From Syntrophobacteraceae bacterium (GTDB lineage: Bacteria > Desulfobacterota > Syntrophobacteria > Syntrophobacterales > Syntrophobacteraceae), in contig JARLHO010000138.1 in NCBI GenBank assembly GCA_031292215.1, positions 1-45,938 on the forward strand: DNA of 45,938 nt, read 5' to 3'. Position numbers and translations under genes: made by a program. The notes beneath the pieces were generated by a model that saw only the letters and a list, made by a program, of their open reading frames with translations, had not been told where the DNA came from and did no database searches. Positions 34,343 through 43,018 of this stretch are shown piece after piece (the stretch's first letter is position 1; every line of letters starts with the position of its first letter).

Positions 34343-35524
34343 CTAGCAAAGCCGCTCGACAATCGCTGCGACCCCGTTGCCGCCTCCTATGCAAAGGCTT
34401 ACCGCGCCAAGGGTCACATCTCTATCCCGCATGGCGGTAAGAAGCGTTGCGAGAATCTTTGTGCCGGTTGCCGCCACCGGGTGTCCCAGGGCGATTGCCC
34501 CTCCGTAGACGTTTACCTTGGAGCGATCCAGTCCCAGGTCCTGTTCACAGGCGATGTACTGGGCCGCAAACGCCTCGTTTAGTTCGAATAGATCGATATC
34601 CCCGAGCGTAAGCCCCGCCTTTTTGAGCGCAACGGGAATCGCCTTGGCAGGAGAAATCCCGAATTTTTTGGGCTCGACCCCGACAAACGCATAGCCTCTA
34701 AGGAGCGCTACGGGTTTTAGCCCCATGGCTTGGGCTTTCCCCCGTTCCATAAGCACTGCGGCTGAGGCCGCATCGCACAGGGCGCAGGCGTTTCCGGCCG
34801 TAACGGTTCCTTCCTTGGAAAAAACCGGCTTTAGCTTTTGAAGAGATTCGGCCGTTACGCCTTTGCGGTAGATTTCCTCCTCGGTCACCATGATCGTTTC
34901 CCCCTTCTTCTTTATCGGGAACGCGACCACCTCATCTCGAAATCTTCCTTCCTTTACCGCAGCCTCGGCCTTATTGTGCGAATCGGCCGCGAAAATATCC
35001 TGCTCCCTCCGCGATATCCCTCTTTCCTTGGCCAGCCAGTCGGTGATCTCGCCCATGAGCCCTCCGCCGAGCGGACACAAAAAACCGTCCTTGTGCATCA
35101 AATCGACCAGTTCGCTGTTGCCCATGCGGTAACCCCAGCGGGCGCGCGTAAGGCCGTAGGGGATCTGGCTAGCACTTTCGGTGCCCCCAACCATCACCGT
35201 ATCCACATCGCCCGCCTTTATGGCCTGGGCGCCGAAAATGAGCGCCTGGATGCTCGATCCGCAGCGCACATTGACCGAAACCGCGGGCGATGTCACCGGA
35301 ACCCCTCCCATGACCGCACTAAGCCTTGCCGCGTTGGGGCCGACCCCGGCCTGCCAGGCGTTTCCAAAAACTGTCTGCTCGATAACCTCGGGCTCTATCC
35401 CCGAGCGTATTATGGCTTCCCGTACCACCGCGGCGCCAAGCTCAGGTGCTGTGACCCCTTGAAAAGAACCGCCGAATTGTCCGCCGGCCGTTCGGGCTGT
35501 TCCCAATATCACTACTTCTTTCAT
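34343..35524 (-). CDS. Thiolase (acetyl-CoA C-acetyltransferase family)
   Basis: 393 residues, the usual thiolase length. The catalytic set is intact: nucleophile C88 in NVRCGSS, H348 in GGAIALGHP and C378 in SLCIGGG. It condenses or cleaves acyl-CoA with acetyl-CoA in the cytoplasm. The segment usually reading TAGNAS is TAGNAC here. ATG start with AAGGAG upstream, 85 bases after the dehydratase-like gene, so probably the last gene of the minus-strand operon. With the 3-hydroxyacyl-CoA dehydrogenase at 44884 it could complete a beta-oxidation-type step; chain length is not readable. Confidence 0.93.
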   Translation of the reverse strand: MKEVVILGTARTAGGQFGGSFQGVTAPELGAAVVREAIIRSGIEPEVIEQTVFGNAWQAGVGPNAARLSAVMGGVPVTSPAVSVNVRCGSSIQALIFGAQAIKAGDVDTVMVGGTESASQIPYGLTRARWGYRMGNSELVDLMHKDGFLCPLGGGLMGEITDWLAKERGISRREQDIFAADSHNKAEAAVKEGRFRDEVVAFPIKKKGETIMVTEEEIYRKGVTAESLQKLKPVFSKEGTVTAGNACALCDAASAAVLMERGKAQAMGLKPVALLRGYAFVGVEPKKFGISPAKAIPVALKKAGLTLGDIDLFELNEAFAAQYIACEQDLGLDRSKVNVYGGAIALGHPVAATGTKILATLLTAMRDRDVTLGAVSLCIGGGNGVAAIVERLC

Positions 35525-35609
35525 GAATTTTTACTCCTTGCTGAATCGGATTTGAGAAATTAAACAATGAGAGTTTCAACCCCACTCCATCGGTAGATCA
35601 CCGCCCTCT

Positions 35610-36854
35610 TCACTGCTCTTCGAGCTGCTCGACGAACGCCTCTACGTTGGTTCTGGTCTGTTCATCGGAAATAAGCCTCATGTCGTTCAGGTCGCCGTTT
35701 ATAACCAGGGCCGGGATGGAGGTCTTGGACTCAATCCGTTGCACCATTCCGTAGCGGCAGTTGGAATTGTTGGGGCAGGTCTTGGCATCATGATAGACTA
35801 TGCCGTCGCACTTAAAAAACGCGAGCTTCTCCCGGATGTATCTTTCCTTGTATTCTTCCGAGCGAACGATGAAAAGCTCCAGGTAGGCCTTGGCCATGCT
35901 CTCGAAGGGCGCCGCCGGATCGAGCGCGTTAAATATCCAACTGCTGCAGTAGGTGGAGGCGATAACCACTGCGCCAAGGCCTGAGAAAAGCTTTGCGTGC
36001 ATGCTAAGCCGTCCCCAGACCGGCATGCCTTCCCAGTAGATGCGAAAGCGCTCGCGCTCCCCGGTTGCCCCTTCCCCCCGCTCGATCCGCTCGCTTAGCT
36101 CCTCCAGGAGCCGCTCGTAGAGACCCAGCACCTCCTGCTGCCCTCTGCCCACGACCGCTGGTCCCATGAGCGTTGTGGCATCGAAAAACGTCAAGGGAGC
36201 AGGAACGGCCGCAGCGGTCGCCAGACATTTTTCCCACAGCACCGAACATTGCCTGGAGAGCTCCACAACGTTTCTTAGTTCGTCGATATCGAACTTTTGT
36301 CCCGCGATCCTCTCCAGGGGCTCGATCATGTTCTCCAATTGCGAAGCGATGGAGGCTACATGCGCAGGGGTCACCTTCCCTACGTTTCTGTGCGTTTCCA
36401 CGCCCAGAAGCGGGGCGCCGAACTTTTCGGAATACCAGGAAAACCAGTCCTGGACATCGCGGCACTGGTTCGTGTTGTAGACGAACACATCGGCTCCCGG
36501 AATCCGCTCGATCCCCGGGAAGGCCTTCGCCAGCGGGGTCTCGCCCAAAACGTAGGCCCCGATATCCGAGGTCAGATAGGAGCAGACCTCCGGCGAATAG
36601 CCGATGGCGTTGGCCGAGGGAATAAAGTCCGCAGCCAACTTTCGGGTCCCGATCAATGCCGAATGAGTCTCGGGAAAATAAGTGAGAAATCCCATGCTCT
36701 TAAGGATCTCGGCCGGCCCGACGCTCGTGCACCAGGCAATTTTTCTTTTCCGCGACTTGGTTGCCTCGTCTAGTTCGTAGTAGTAATCGGCCATGAATCT
36801 GGCGATATCCGAGGCGGTCTTCAGCCGCCGTAACCTGACTTCCTTTTCAGCCAC
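35610..36854 (-). CDS. Lone 2-hydroxyacyl-CoA dehydratase/benzoyl-CoA reductase-type subunit
   Basis: 414 residues of the HgdB/FldBC/BcrBC family, iron-sulfur enzymes that use ATP-driven one-electron reduction to dehydrate 2-hydroxyacyl-CoAs or reduce aromatic acyl-CoAs. The likely cluster cysteines are C91 (GYSPEVCSY), C131 (NQC) and C360 (DAKTC); six others occur (42, 203, 210, 303, 349, 366). Such enzymes normally need two related subunits, but only one is encoded here. The GTG overlaps the activator's stop by 8 bases and has AGGAG upstream. It may act as a homodimer, pair with a subunit encoded elsewhere, or be a reductase of unknown substrate. Confidence 0.82.
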   Translation of the reverse strand: MAEKEVRLRRLKTASDIARFMADYYYELDEATKSRKRKIAWCTSVGPAEILKSMGFLTYFPETHSALIGTRKLAADFIPSANAIGYSPEVCSYLTSDIGAYVLGETPLAKAFPGIERIPGADVFVYNTNQCRDVQDWFSWYSEKFGAPLLGVETHRNVGKVTPAHVASIASQLENMIEPLERIAGQKFDIDELRNVVELSRQCSVLWEKCLATAAAVPAPLTFFDATTLMGPAVVGRGQQEVLGLYERLLEELSERIERGEGATGERERFRIYWEGMPVWGRLSMHAKLFSGLGAVVIASTYCSSWIFNALDPAAPFESMAKAYLELFIVRSEEYKERYIREKLAFFKCDGIVYHDAKTCPNNSNCRYGMVQRIESKTSIPALVINGDLNDMRLISDEQTRTNVEAFVEQLEEQ

Positions 36855-37650
36855 GCCTTGACTCCTTTCCCGCCCCCCGGGGGTCTTCCAGGGCGTAGAG
36901 CGCCGCCCCTATCGCGCCGGTCAACTGCGGGTGTCGCCCAACCAATATTTTTCGCCCGATCTGCTCTTCGGTCATGGCGACGATGTAGGGGTTGTTCGCC
37001 ACGACTCCGCCTGTCATGACCACTTTTTCCGAAAGCGAATCCATTTCGAGAATGCGATTTATCACCGAAAAGAAAACCCCCTTGACGATGTCTTCTATCT
37101 TTTTCCCGTTTCGAATATTTTCCAGCACTTCGGTAGCCGAAAAAACCGTGCAAAAGCTCCCCAGGCGCACCATGTCGGCCGACTGCCTGGCCAGTGCGTC
37201 CAACTCCTCGATGGCAAGGTCGAGCCGCGAAGCCATCTCTTCTAAAAAAGCGCCGGTGCCCGCCGCGCATTTGCGGTTCATCTTAAATCCGGTGCGGCGC
37301 CCTTGCCCGTCGAGCTTTATAATCTTATTGTCCTGGCCTCCGATATCGATGATCGTAATGGCCTCGGGGAAATAGTAAAAGCATCCGCGCGCGTGGCACC
37401 CGATCTCGGTTTTCGTATCGGCAGCAAAGGCTACGTTGGCCCTGCCGTAGCCCGTGGAGACCGCCCGGGCTATGTCTGCCTGGGTCCGTCCGGCCATCTC
37501 CAGCGACTCCTTTAGTCCTTCGAGCGCAGTCGCCGAAAAATCCACGCCCGATTTCCTCACCGCATAGCCCAGTAGACCCTTTTTTTCGTCCAGCAGGGCG
37601 ACCTTCGTGCGGGAAGATCCGACATCGACACCAGCGTAGACAGGGTTCAT
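36847..37650 (-). CDS. HgdC/BadF-type activating ATPase
   Basis: 267 residues of the ASKHA-fold activator family. The ATPase motifs are GVDVGSSRTK (start) and DIGGQDNK (near 102). The two cysteines that let the homodimer hold one [4Fe-4S] cluster are C128 (NRKCAAGTG) and C167 (GSFCTVF), matching the spacing of HgdC. It hydrolyses ATP to push an electron at very low potential into the adjacent dehydratase/reductase subunit. Overlaps both neighbours, so the pair is co-translated. Confidence 0.93.
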   Translation of the reverse strand: MNPVYAGVDVGSSRTKVALLDEKKGLLGYAVRKSGVDFSATALEGLKESLEMAGRTQADIARAVSTGYGRANVAFAADTKTEIGCHARGCFYYFPEAITIIDIGGQDNKIIKLDGQGRRTGFKMNRKCAAGTGAFLEEMASRLDLAIEELDALARQSADMVRLGSFCTVFSATEVLENIRNGKKIEDIVKGVFFSVINRILEMDSLSEKVVMTGGVVANNPYIVAMTEEQIGRKILVGRHPQLTGAIGAALYALEDPRGAGKESRRG

Positions 37651-38639
37651 TTCTTTAATCCGGTTGGCCCCGCCTCGCGCTTTTTAGACTCCATCGCCGA
37701 TTCGAGCCCTTTTACCAGCGATTGAAGCGTAGCGTTGTACGGAGTTTCCATCCCTGCCTGTTTTCCGTATTCGACGAACTTACCGTTCATGAAATCTATC
37801 TCGGTGCGCCTTCCGGCCTCTATGTCCATTAACATCGACGGCTTGTGGTTTCCAGCGGTTCTCATGTACTCGATGGCGTTTGGATAGAAATCGTGGCCAA
37901 GGTAAATATCGTTTGAGCGAGCCACCTTGATGCACTCCTTTACGAGCGCGTCGACGGTCCCGAAGATGATCGGGTCGTTCATGGCCTGGGACATGGTCAT
38001 GCCGGTGACCGCGCACACCGGGTTCATACAGGCGTTTAGCACCGACTTTCGCCAGACCATGGAGACGATTTTATCGGTATGCTGTGTCGCAAGGCCGCAT
38101 TCGGTGAGTACCCTCGCGATTTCAACCGCCGCATGGGCCGATTCCGGGGCAAGCTCCTGAATGTAGTGCGGAGGATGGTGGAACCCCATCTCGACCCTGC
38201 AGGGGCTTTTGAGGCCGCATCCCCAGTTCACGACTCCCCTCATTACCGGCTTTTTCCCGAGCGCTTTTGCAATCTCCAGTTCGGTGTCGATCCCGTTTTG
38301 CCAACTGACGACGTACCGGCCTTCCCGGTGGAACTCCTCGATGGCCGAAGAGATAAGGGGCAGCGCGATCGCCTTTACCGTGATGAAAATCACGTCCGGA
38401 TCGTAGCTGGCCAGCTCATCGACTCCGTGGCAAATATGGGGGACTCTCTGGTGGAGATTTTCCGCCCCCTCGATAGTAATCCCGCTGGTTGCCGCGGGAT
38501 CGACCAGGGCGGGGACTACGTCGCAAAGAGTCACATCGTAGCCGCCCTTCGAAAGAAAGGCGGCAACTATGCAACCCACCGGCCCCGCGCCGACGACCGC
38601 AATTTTTTTGGCCACAAAGTCAGGACTGTTTCCACTCAT
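37647..38639 (-). CDS. PanE/ApbA-family 2-oxoacid reductase
   Basis: 330 residues with the N-terminal nucleotide-binding VVGAGPVGC and the C-terminal ketopantoate-reductase features WRKSVLNACMNP (catalytic lysine) and RRTEIDFMNG (catalytic glutamate). The family includes ketopantoate reductase and D-2-hydroxyacid dehydrogenases such as lactococcal PanE. Coupled to the HgdC-type gene by a 4-base overlap (ATGA) and preceded by AGGAAAGGGG. In this setting it more probably reduces an aryl- or alkyl-pyruvate to the 2-hydroxyacid that the dehydratase would use than serves pantothenate synthesis. That substrate is inference. Confidence 0.83.
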   Translation of the reverse strand: MSGNSPDFVAKKIAVVGAGPVGCIVAAFLSKGGYDVTLCDVVPALVDPAATSGITIEGAENLHQRVPHICHGVDELASYDPDVIFITVKAIALPLISSAIEEFHREGRYVVSWQNGIDTELEIAKALGKKPVMRGVVNWGCGLKSPCRVEMGFHHPPHYIQELAPESAHAAVEIARVLTECGLATQHTDKIVSMVWRKSVLNACMNPVCAVTGMTMSQAMNDPIIFGTVDALVKECIKVARSNDIYLGHDFYPNAIEYMRTAGNHKPSMLMDIEAGRRTEIDFMNGKFVEYGKQAGMETPYNATLQSLVKGLESAMESKKREAGPTGLKK

Positions 38640-38725
38640 AGCGTTCCCCTTTCCTGTTGCTCCAACTACGAAGAATGAGCCGCGAGACTATACACTTCTC
38701 ACCCTATACGGTTTACCGTTCTGAC

Positions 38726-39175
38726 TTATGCGACTGCGCCTTCCAGTATGCCGAAAGCCTTTTCGTCTAAAATTGTCACCTCGTTTTTGCCCAGGACCTC
38801 CATGGCCTTGTCGTTATCGGTGAACCGGAAGATCATGACCGCCTTGTCCTCCCTGGCAAAACCGATGAAGGAGTACATGCTGGTGACGTAGACGCCGGCC
38901 TCGTTCAAGGGACCCAGTATGGTCGCCAGGCTTTTGGGGACATCCGGGATCAGCACCGCCACCACTTCGTTTATGAACGCCGGCAGTTGCAGCTCCATAA
39001 GGATTCGCCTCGCCTTGGAGATATCGGATACCAGCAGCCTCAGTTGGCCGAACTCCCCGGTGTCCACCAGGTTTAGCGCTCTAAGGTTTATCCCCGCCTC
39101 GCCCAAAGCGGCTGTTACCTGATACAGCCGGCCGGGAGAATTTTCTATCGATACGACTAGTTGCTTGAGCTTCAT
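38726..39175 (-). CDS. Tandem ACT-domain protein
   Basis: 149 residues made of two ACT domains: QLVVSIENSPGRLYQVTAAL at the N-terminus and LIPDVPKSLATILGPL from about residue 74. There is no catalytic domain. Stand-alone tandem ACT proteins often accompany phenylacetate-CoA ligase and indolepyruvate oxidoreductase genes, and ACT domains bind amino acids, so this is probably an amino-acid sensor for the aryl-pyruvate pathway. It is the first gene after the promoter at 39384-39413 and is followed by the PanE-family gene after 86 bases. Confidence 0.87.
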   Translation of the reverse strand: MKLKQLVVSIENSPGRLYQVTAALGEAGINLRALNLVDTGEFGQLRLLVSDISKARRILMELQLPAFINEVVAVLIPDVPKSLATILGPLNEAGVYVTSMYSFIGFAREDKAVMIFRFTDNDKAMEVLGKNEVTILDEKAFGILEGAVA

Positions 39176-39383
39176 GGCTCTTTATCCTTTCCGGGAAATT
39201 CGATTTATCCACTCTGTCTCCTGAACTTGCACGGCGGCAGGTGGACCCGCCGCAGCCCGGCATCGGGTTTTGGGGCAGTAGATCAGCATGAATGGCGCCT
39301 GAAAAGGTTGCCGCGTGGGAAACGCTTTCTACCCGTTCGAGAATTAAGCTCAACCTGAGGAGTAACGGCTATAATACCGCTAT

Positions 39384-39413
39384 ACTGTAGCTTCAATTGA
39401 TTTGGATTGTCAA
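39384..39413 (-). promoter_or_regulatory. Predicted sigma-70 promoter for the ACT-to-thiolase operon
   Basis: On the minus strand, TTGACA (39408-39413, perfect) and TACAGT (39384-39389, four of six) are 18 bases apart. It reads into the ACT gene with a leader of about 200 bases. The rest of the 345-base gap between the acetyltransferase and ACT genes (39176-39520) shows no gene. Confidence 0.5.
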
Positions 39414-39520
39414 CACTCATTTAGCGGGGAAAAGGCGGTGTGGCAAGTGATAAGCATGGGTGCGTCCGGAGGGTTGCAGATATAGAAGCCCGGTAAAACC
39501 GACGCCACCCGGGGGCTTTC

Positions 39521-40114
39521 TTATTCGCTCGTTTGGGGATAGACGCCAAAACAAAGCCACTTGAAGTCGTCTCTTAGGCGGGCGCTTACGTTTTTGCCGG
39601 TCCGGCACATGAAGAGGTTATCGGAATCAAGGCAAATGTTTGGTTCGTTGGTCTTGCACTCGCAAAAACCGAAGGGCTCAAAAAGACGCACCATCATCCG
39701 ATGGTACTGCGCCCCGGTAAGTCCGGCCCCCGTAAGATCCCAGACCCAGGTATAGCCCACCAGGTAGAGGATTCTTTTCTCCACTTCGGGATGAGACAGC
39801 ATCCCTTCGACCAGCACCTTTCCGAGCCCGCTTTTCCTGAAGGCGCGGATAACTTCTATCCCCTTTACCTCCAGCACCGTCTTGGGGCCAAGCCTTGACC
39901 ACCGCTGGTCGGGGTCGGGGCAGGTGAGCAACCCGAAGCCCACGATCGTCTCCCCCCGCACGGCGAGCACCACGTTGGAATCCTCTTCGCACGACCGCAT
40001 CATGAGGCTTTCGCCCCTGGTGTATAGGGACCGGAACCCGGTGTGCTCCCCGAACTGCGGGTCGAACTCGAGTCTGCTGATGTCATCGTGAGAGGCAAAG
40101 GTCACGATTGACAT
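39521..40114 (-). CDS. acuA: AcuA-like protein acetyltransferase (GNAT)
   Basis: 197 residues with the GNAT acetyl-CoA loop RKSGLGK (93-99). The whole chain follows Bacillus AcuA segment by segment: IVGFGLL then PDPDQRWS; GIEVIRAFRKSGLG; YTWVWDLTG; TNEPNICL; and RTGKNVSA. AcuA acetylates the active-site lysine of AMP-forming acetyl-CoA synthetase and shuts it off. No deacetylase gene is in the window. The ATG at 40114 has GAAGGGCAG upstream; an extension to 40213 is possible but lysine/arginine-rich and unlikely. It is divergent from the iorA-paaK operon, whose ligase is an AMP-forming enzyme, so that ligase is a candidate target. Confidence 0.8.
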   Translation of the reverse strand: MSIVTFASHDDISRLEFDPQFGEHTGFRSLYTRGESLMMRSCEEDSNVVLAVRGETIVGFGLLTCPDPDQRWSRLGPKTVLEVKGIEVIRAFRKSGLGKVLVEGMLSHPEVEKRILYLVGYTWVWDLTGAGLTGAQYHRMMVRLFEPFGFCECKTNEPNICLDSDNLFMCRTGKNVSARLRDDFKWLCFGVYPQTSE

Positions 40115-40535
40115 CTGCCCTTCACGAGTCTCCAGGGTGTTCCACACGCTCACCGTCTCTATAGTCCTTCCCTTTTTCTCACCTCGCCGGCGTCGCGGCG
40201 GGGTCTTAGCCACTCTACACCGCCAGGGATGCTCTTTACCGGTGACGTTACCATTAAATCGGTTGTGCCCCTAAATATTTTTAACGCCGGTCAATTTCGC
40301 TTGACTAGCCATCGATTCTTACGCTATTTAATAGCCACCTTATAGCTAAAAATAAACGCTGGCCGCTTCATTCCATGCGCCAAATCACTCAGCCTGGCAA
40401 ACTCCAGCCCCTCCATGTCGACTCTATTCTCTTATTTACCCTGCCGCCTCAAGGCTGGAGACGGGGGAAGCCGCGCGGGCCGTCGCTTGCGGTCCGGCTG
40501 CTTGAAAAACGTACCACACTGACAAGGGAACGAAA
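40115..40535. promoter_or_regulatory. Divergent regulatory region, with a sigma-70 promoter at 40301-40330
   Basis: On the plus strand TTGACT (40301-40306, five of six) and TATTTA (40325-40330) are 18 bases apart and read towards iorA with a leader of about 200 bases. The surrounding 40260-40360 stretch is markedly AT-rich. The minus-strand promoter of the acetyltransferase gene is not resolved. No gene is supported in this 421-base gap. Confidence 0.55.
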
Positions 40536-42386
40536 ATGCACAAACTACTTGCGGGCCAAAGCGGCCGGAAGATGTTTCTTCTGGGCAATGAGGCGATCGC
40601 CAGGGGGGCCGTTGAAGCCGGTCTGGCTGTGGGCGCCGCCTACCCCGGCACCCCGTCCTCGGAGATAAGCAACAACCTCTTTGAGATGTCTCGTGAGAGC
40701 GATCTCTATTTCGAGTTCAGCGTCAATGAGAAAGTGTCGATGGAGGTTGCCGCGGCTGCGGCCTCTTCGGGATTACGCAGCATGACCATGATGAAACATG
40801 TCGGGTTAAATGTCGCGGCCGACCCGCTCCTCACCCTCGCCTACGTCGGGGTAAAGGGCGGAATGGTCGTGGTGAGCGCCGACGACCCCCAGATGTTTTC
40901 GAGCCAAAACGAGCAGGATAACCGCTACTACGGGAAGCTGGCCGGTATCCCCGTCCTTGAGCCTTCATCGGTTGAGGAGGCAAAGGACATGGTGCGCTAC
41001 GCCTTCGAGCTCTCCGAACAGGTGGGCGAACCCGTGCTCTTTCGGACAACCACAAGGATCAACCACTCGACCGGGGTGGTAACCCTTGGGGATGTCCAGC
41101 CGGTAAAGACCAGGGGAGAATTTGTAAAAGAGCCTTCCCGCTGGGTCCCGCTTCCTGTAAATGCAAGAAATCTCCATGTCCGGCTTTTGAAAAACCTGGA
41201 GGAAGCAAAAAACATCTCCGAGACCTCCCCGTATAATTTCACCGAAGGTTCCGGCGCGTGGGGCATTATATGCAACGGTGTCAGCTATAATTATGTCCGT
41301 GACGGCGTAGCGGATCTCGGGATCGAGGGCAGGGTAAAGATTTTGAGGATCGGCTTTTCGCACCCCCTGCCCGAGAAGATGATCCAGTCGTTTTTGGCCG
41401 GATGCGAACGGGTCCTGGTGGTCGAGGAGGGCGAACCCTTCATGGAAGAGGCCGTAAAGGTCTTCGCCCAGGAAGCGGGGCTTACCCTTCCCATCAAAGG
41501 CAAGGCTCCGGGCCTTCTTTCCCGGCTCTACGAATTCGACCCCGCGATGGTGCGACAGGCTGTCGCGACCTTTTTTGGCGTTTCGCATGCACCTGTTCGG
41601 CCTATGGATTTATCCGATGTCCCCGAGATTCCGCAGCGTCCGCCCAATCTTTGCGCCGGCTGCTCGCACCGTGCAAGCTTCTACATTGTAAAAAAGGCCG
41701 CTGAGGGGATGGATGCCATTTACCCAAACGACATCGGCTGCTACACGCTTGGCATTTTGCCCCCGCTTTCCATGGCCGATTATCTTCTGTGCATGGGTTC
41801 TTCACTGGGTGCGGGATGCGGCTTTTCAAAAGCCACCGATAAGAAAATCATCTCTTTCATAGGGGATTCGACTTTTTTCCACAGCGGCCTTCCAGGCCTT
41901 GTCAACGCCATATTTAACAATCACAACATGACCTTGGTTATCCTCGATAACGGCACGACCGCCATGACGGGCCTTCAGCCAAATCCCGGCGTGGATATGA
42001 GTCGGCTAAATCTTTCGGGCTACGGCCATGTGTCCATAGAAGATGCCGTAAGAGGTGTGGGCGCGCCCTTTGTTACGACGATCCAGCCTCTAAAGGTCGC
42101 CAAAAGTATCGAGGCGGTAAAAGAGGCGCTGCAGTTTAAGGGGGTCTCGGTCGTAATCTCCCGGGAGATTTGCTCCCTCTATGCCAAGGCGTTAAAACTC
42201 GATACCAAACGGGTGTTTAGAATAAGCGCCAAATGCATTGGCCATCGGAACTGCATTGACGAATTGGGCTGTCCGGCCTTTTTCTTAAAAGATGGAAAAG
42301 CTCAGATAGATCCCGGGTTATGCACGGGGTGTGCGGTATGTGCGCAGATCTGCCCTGAAAACGCGATAATCCCGGTAAAAGACTAA
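40536..42386 (+). CDS. iorA: Indolepyruvate ferredoxin oxidoreductase, alpha subunit
   Basis: 616 residues, the usual IorA size. It oxidatively decarboxylates aryl-pyruvates (indolepyruvate, phenylpyruvate, hydroxyphenylpyruvate) to aryl-acetyl-CoA, passing electrons to ferredoxin. The thiamine-binding region is FIGDSTFFHSGLPGL followed by an asparagine-rich FNNHN; a CAGCSH motif lies upstream. The C-terminal ferredoxin domain has CIGHRNCIDELGC and CTGCAVCAQIC, for two [4Fe-4S] clusters. ATG start with AAGGGA upstream. First gene of a plus-strand operon with iorB and the ligase. Confidence 0.95.
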   Translation: MHKLLAGQSGRKMFLLGNEAIARGAVEAGLAVGAAYPGTPSSEISNNLFEMSRESDLYFEFSVNEKVSMEVAAAAASSGLRSMTMMKHVGLNVAADPLLTLAYVGVKGGMVVVSADDPQMFSSQNEQDNRYYGKLAGIPVLEPSSVEEAKDMVRYAFELSEQVGEPVLFRTTTRINHSTGVVTLGDVQPVKTRGEFVKEPSRWVPLPVNARNLHVRLLKNLEEAKNISETSPYNFTEGSGAWGIICNGVSYNYVRDGVADLGIEGRVKILRIGFSHPLPEKMIQSFLAGCERVLVVEEGEPFMEEAVKVFAQEAGLTLPIKGKAPGLLSRLYEFDPAMVRQAVATFFGVSHAPVRPMDLSDVPEIPQRPPNLCAGCSHRASFYIVKKAAEGMDAIYPNDIGCYTLGILPPLSMADYLLCMGSSLGAGCGFSKATDKKIISFIGDSTFFHSGLPGLVNAIFNNHNMTLVILDNGTTAMTGLQPNPGVDMSRLNLSGYGHVSIEDAVRGVGAPFVTTIQPLKVAKSIEAVKEALQFKGVSVVISREICSLYAKALKLDTKRVFRISAKCIGHRNCIDELGCPAFFLKDGKAQIDPGLCTGCAVCAQICPENAIIPVKD

Positions 42387-42416
42387 AAGACCATTCACTG
42401 CGGAGTAGGACTGAAA

Positions 42417-43016
42417 ATGAACACGACAAGACTCATCATTGTGGCCGTAGGCGGGCAGGGCAACCTTCTGGCGTCGAGCATTCTGGGGGAAGCCGCGCTC
42501 CTGTCAAACATTCCTGTTCGAATGAGTGAGATTCACGGCATGGCCCAGAGGGGAGGGGTCGTCGAATCGGCAATGCTTTTTGGAGACGGCGCGAGCACGG
42601 TCATCTCCGACGGGGAGGCCGACGTCCTGGTGGGCTTTGAGCCCTCGGAAACCCTGCGGGCGCTAAAGAAGTGCAACAAGGATACGGTGGTCGTAACCAA
42701 TCTCGCCCCGCTGCCTCCGTTTACCGTAGCGATAGGAAGAGGCGTTTACCCCGATCTCGCCAAACTTCAGGAACTCATCCGCGCGAAAACGAAAAAACTC
42801 ATTGCTGTGGATGCCCTGGAGCTTGCCAAGCAGGCGGGAAGCACTCTGGCGGTTAACATGGTGCTCCTCGGGGCGACCATGCAGACCGGAAAGATTCCGG
42901 TTTCGCCTGAAAACGTCAAAGAAGCCATTCGGACCAAAGTAAAGAAGGCATTTGTGGACATAAACCTTACGGCTTTCGAACTGGGCTTTGCAGCCGCCCT
43001 GGCGGAAAGGAGCTAA
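42417..43016 (+). CDS. iorB: Indolepyruvate ferredoxin oxidoreductase, beta subunit
   Basis: 199 residues, the gamma-domain type subunit of 2-oxoacid:ferredoxin oxidoreductases. The VGGQGNLLAS start, the conserved RGGVVES stretch and the GADVLVGFEPSE-like segment are typical. It pairs with IorA to form the enzyme. GGAG upstream of the ATG, 30 bases after the iorA stop and two bases before the ligase gene. Confidence 0.95.
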   Translation: MNTTRLIIVAVGGQGNLLASSILGEAALLSNIPVRMSEIHGMAQRGGVVESAMLFGDGASTVISDGEADVLVGFEPSETLRALKKCNKDTVVVTNLAPLPPFTVAIGRGVYPDLAKLQELIRAKTKKLIAVDALELAKQAGSTLAVNMVLLGATMQTGKIPVSPENVKEAIRTKVKKAFVDINLTAFELGFAAALAERS

Positions 43017-43018
43017 GC

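Noticed and set aside
35610-36854. Assignment as a YjiM-type double-cubane cluster protein
   Set aside because: A single subunit with an activator fits that group, but the GYSPEVCSY segment is typical of HgdB/BcrC-type subunits and differs from what I recall of YjiM.
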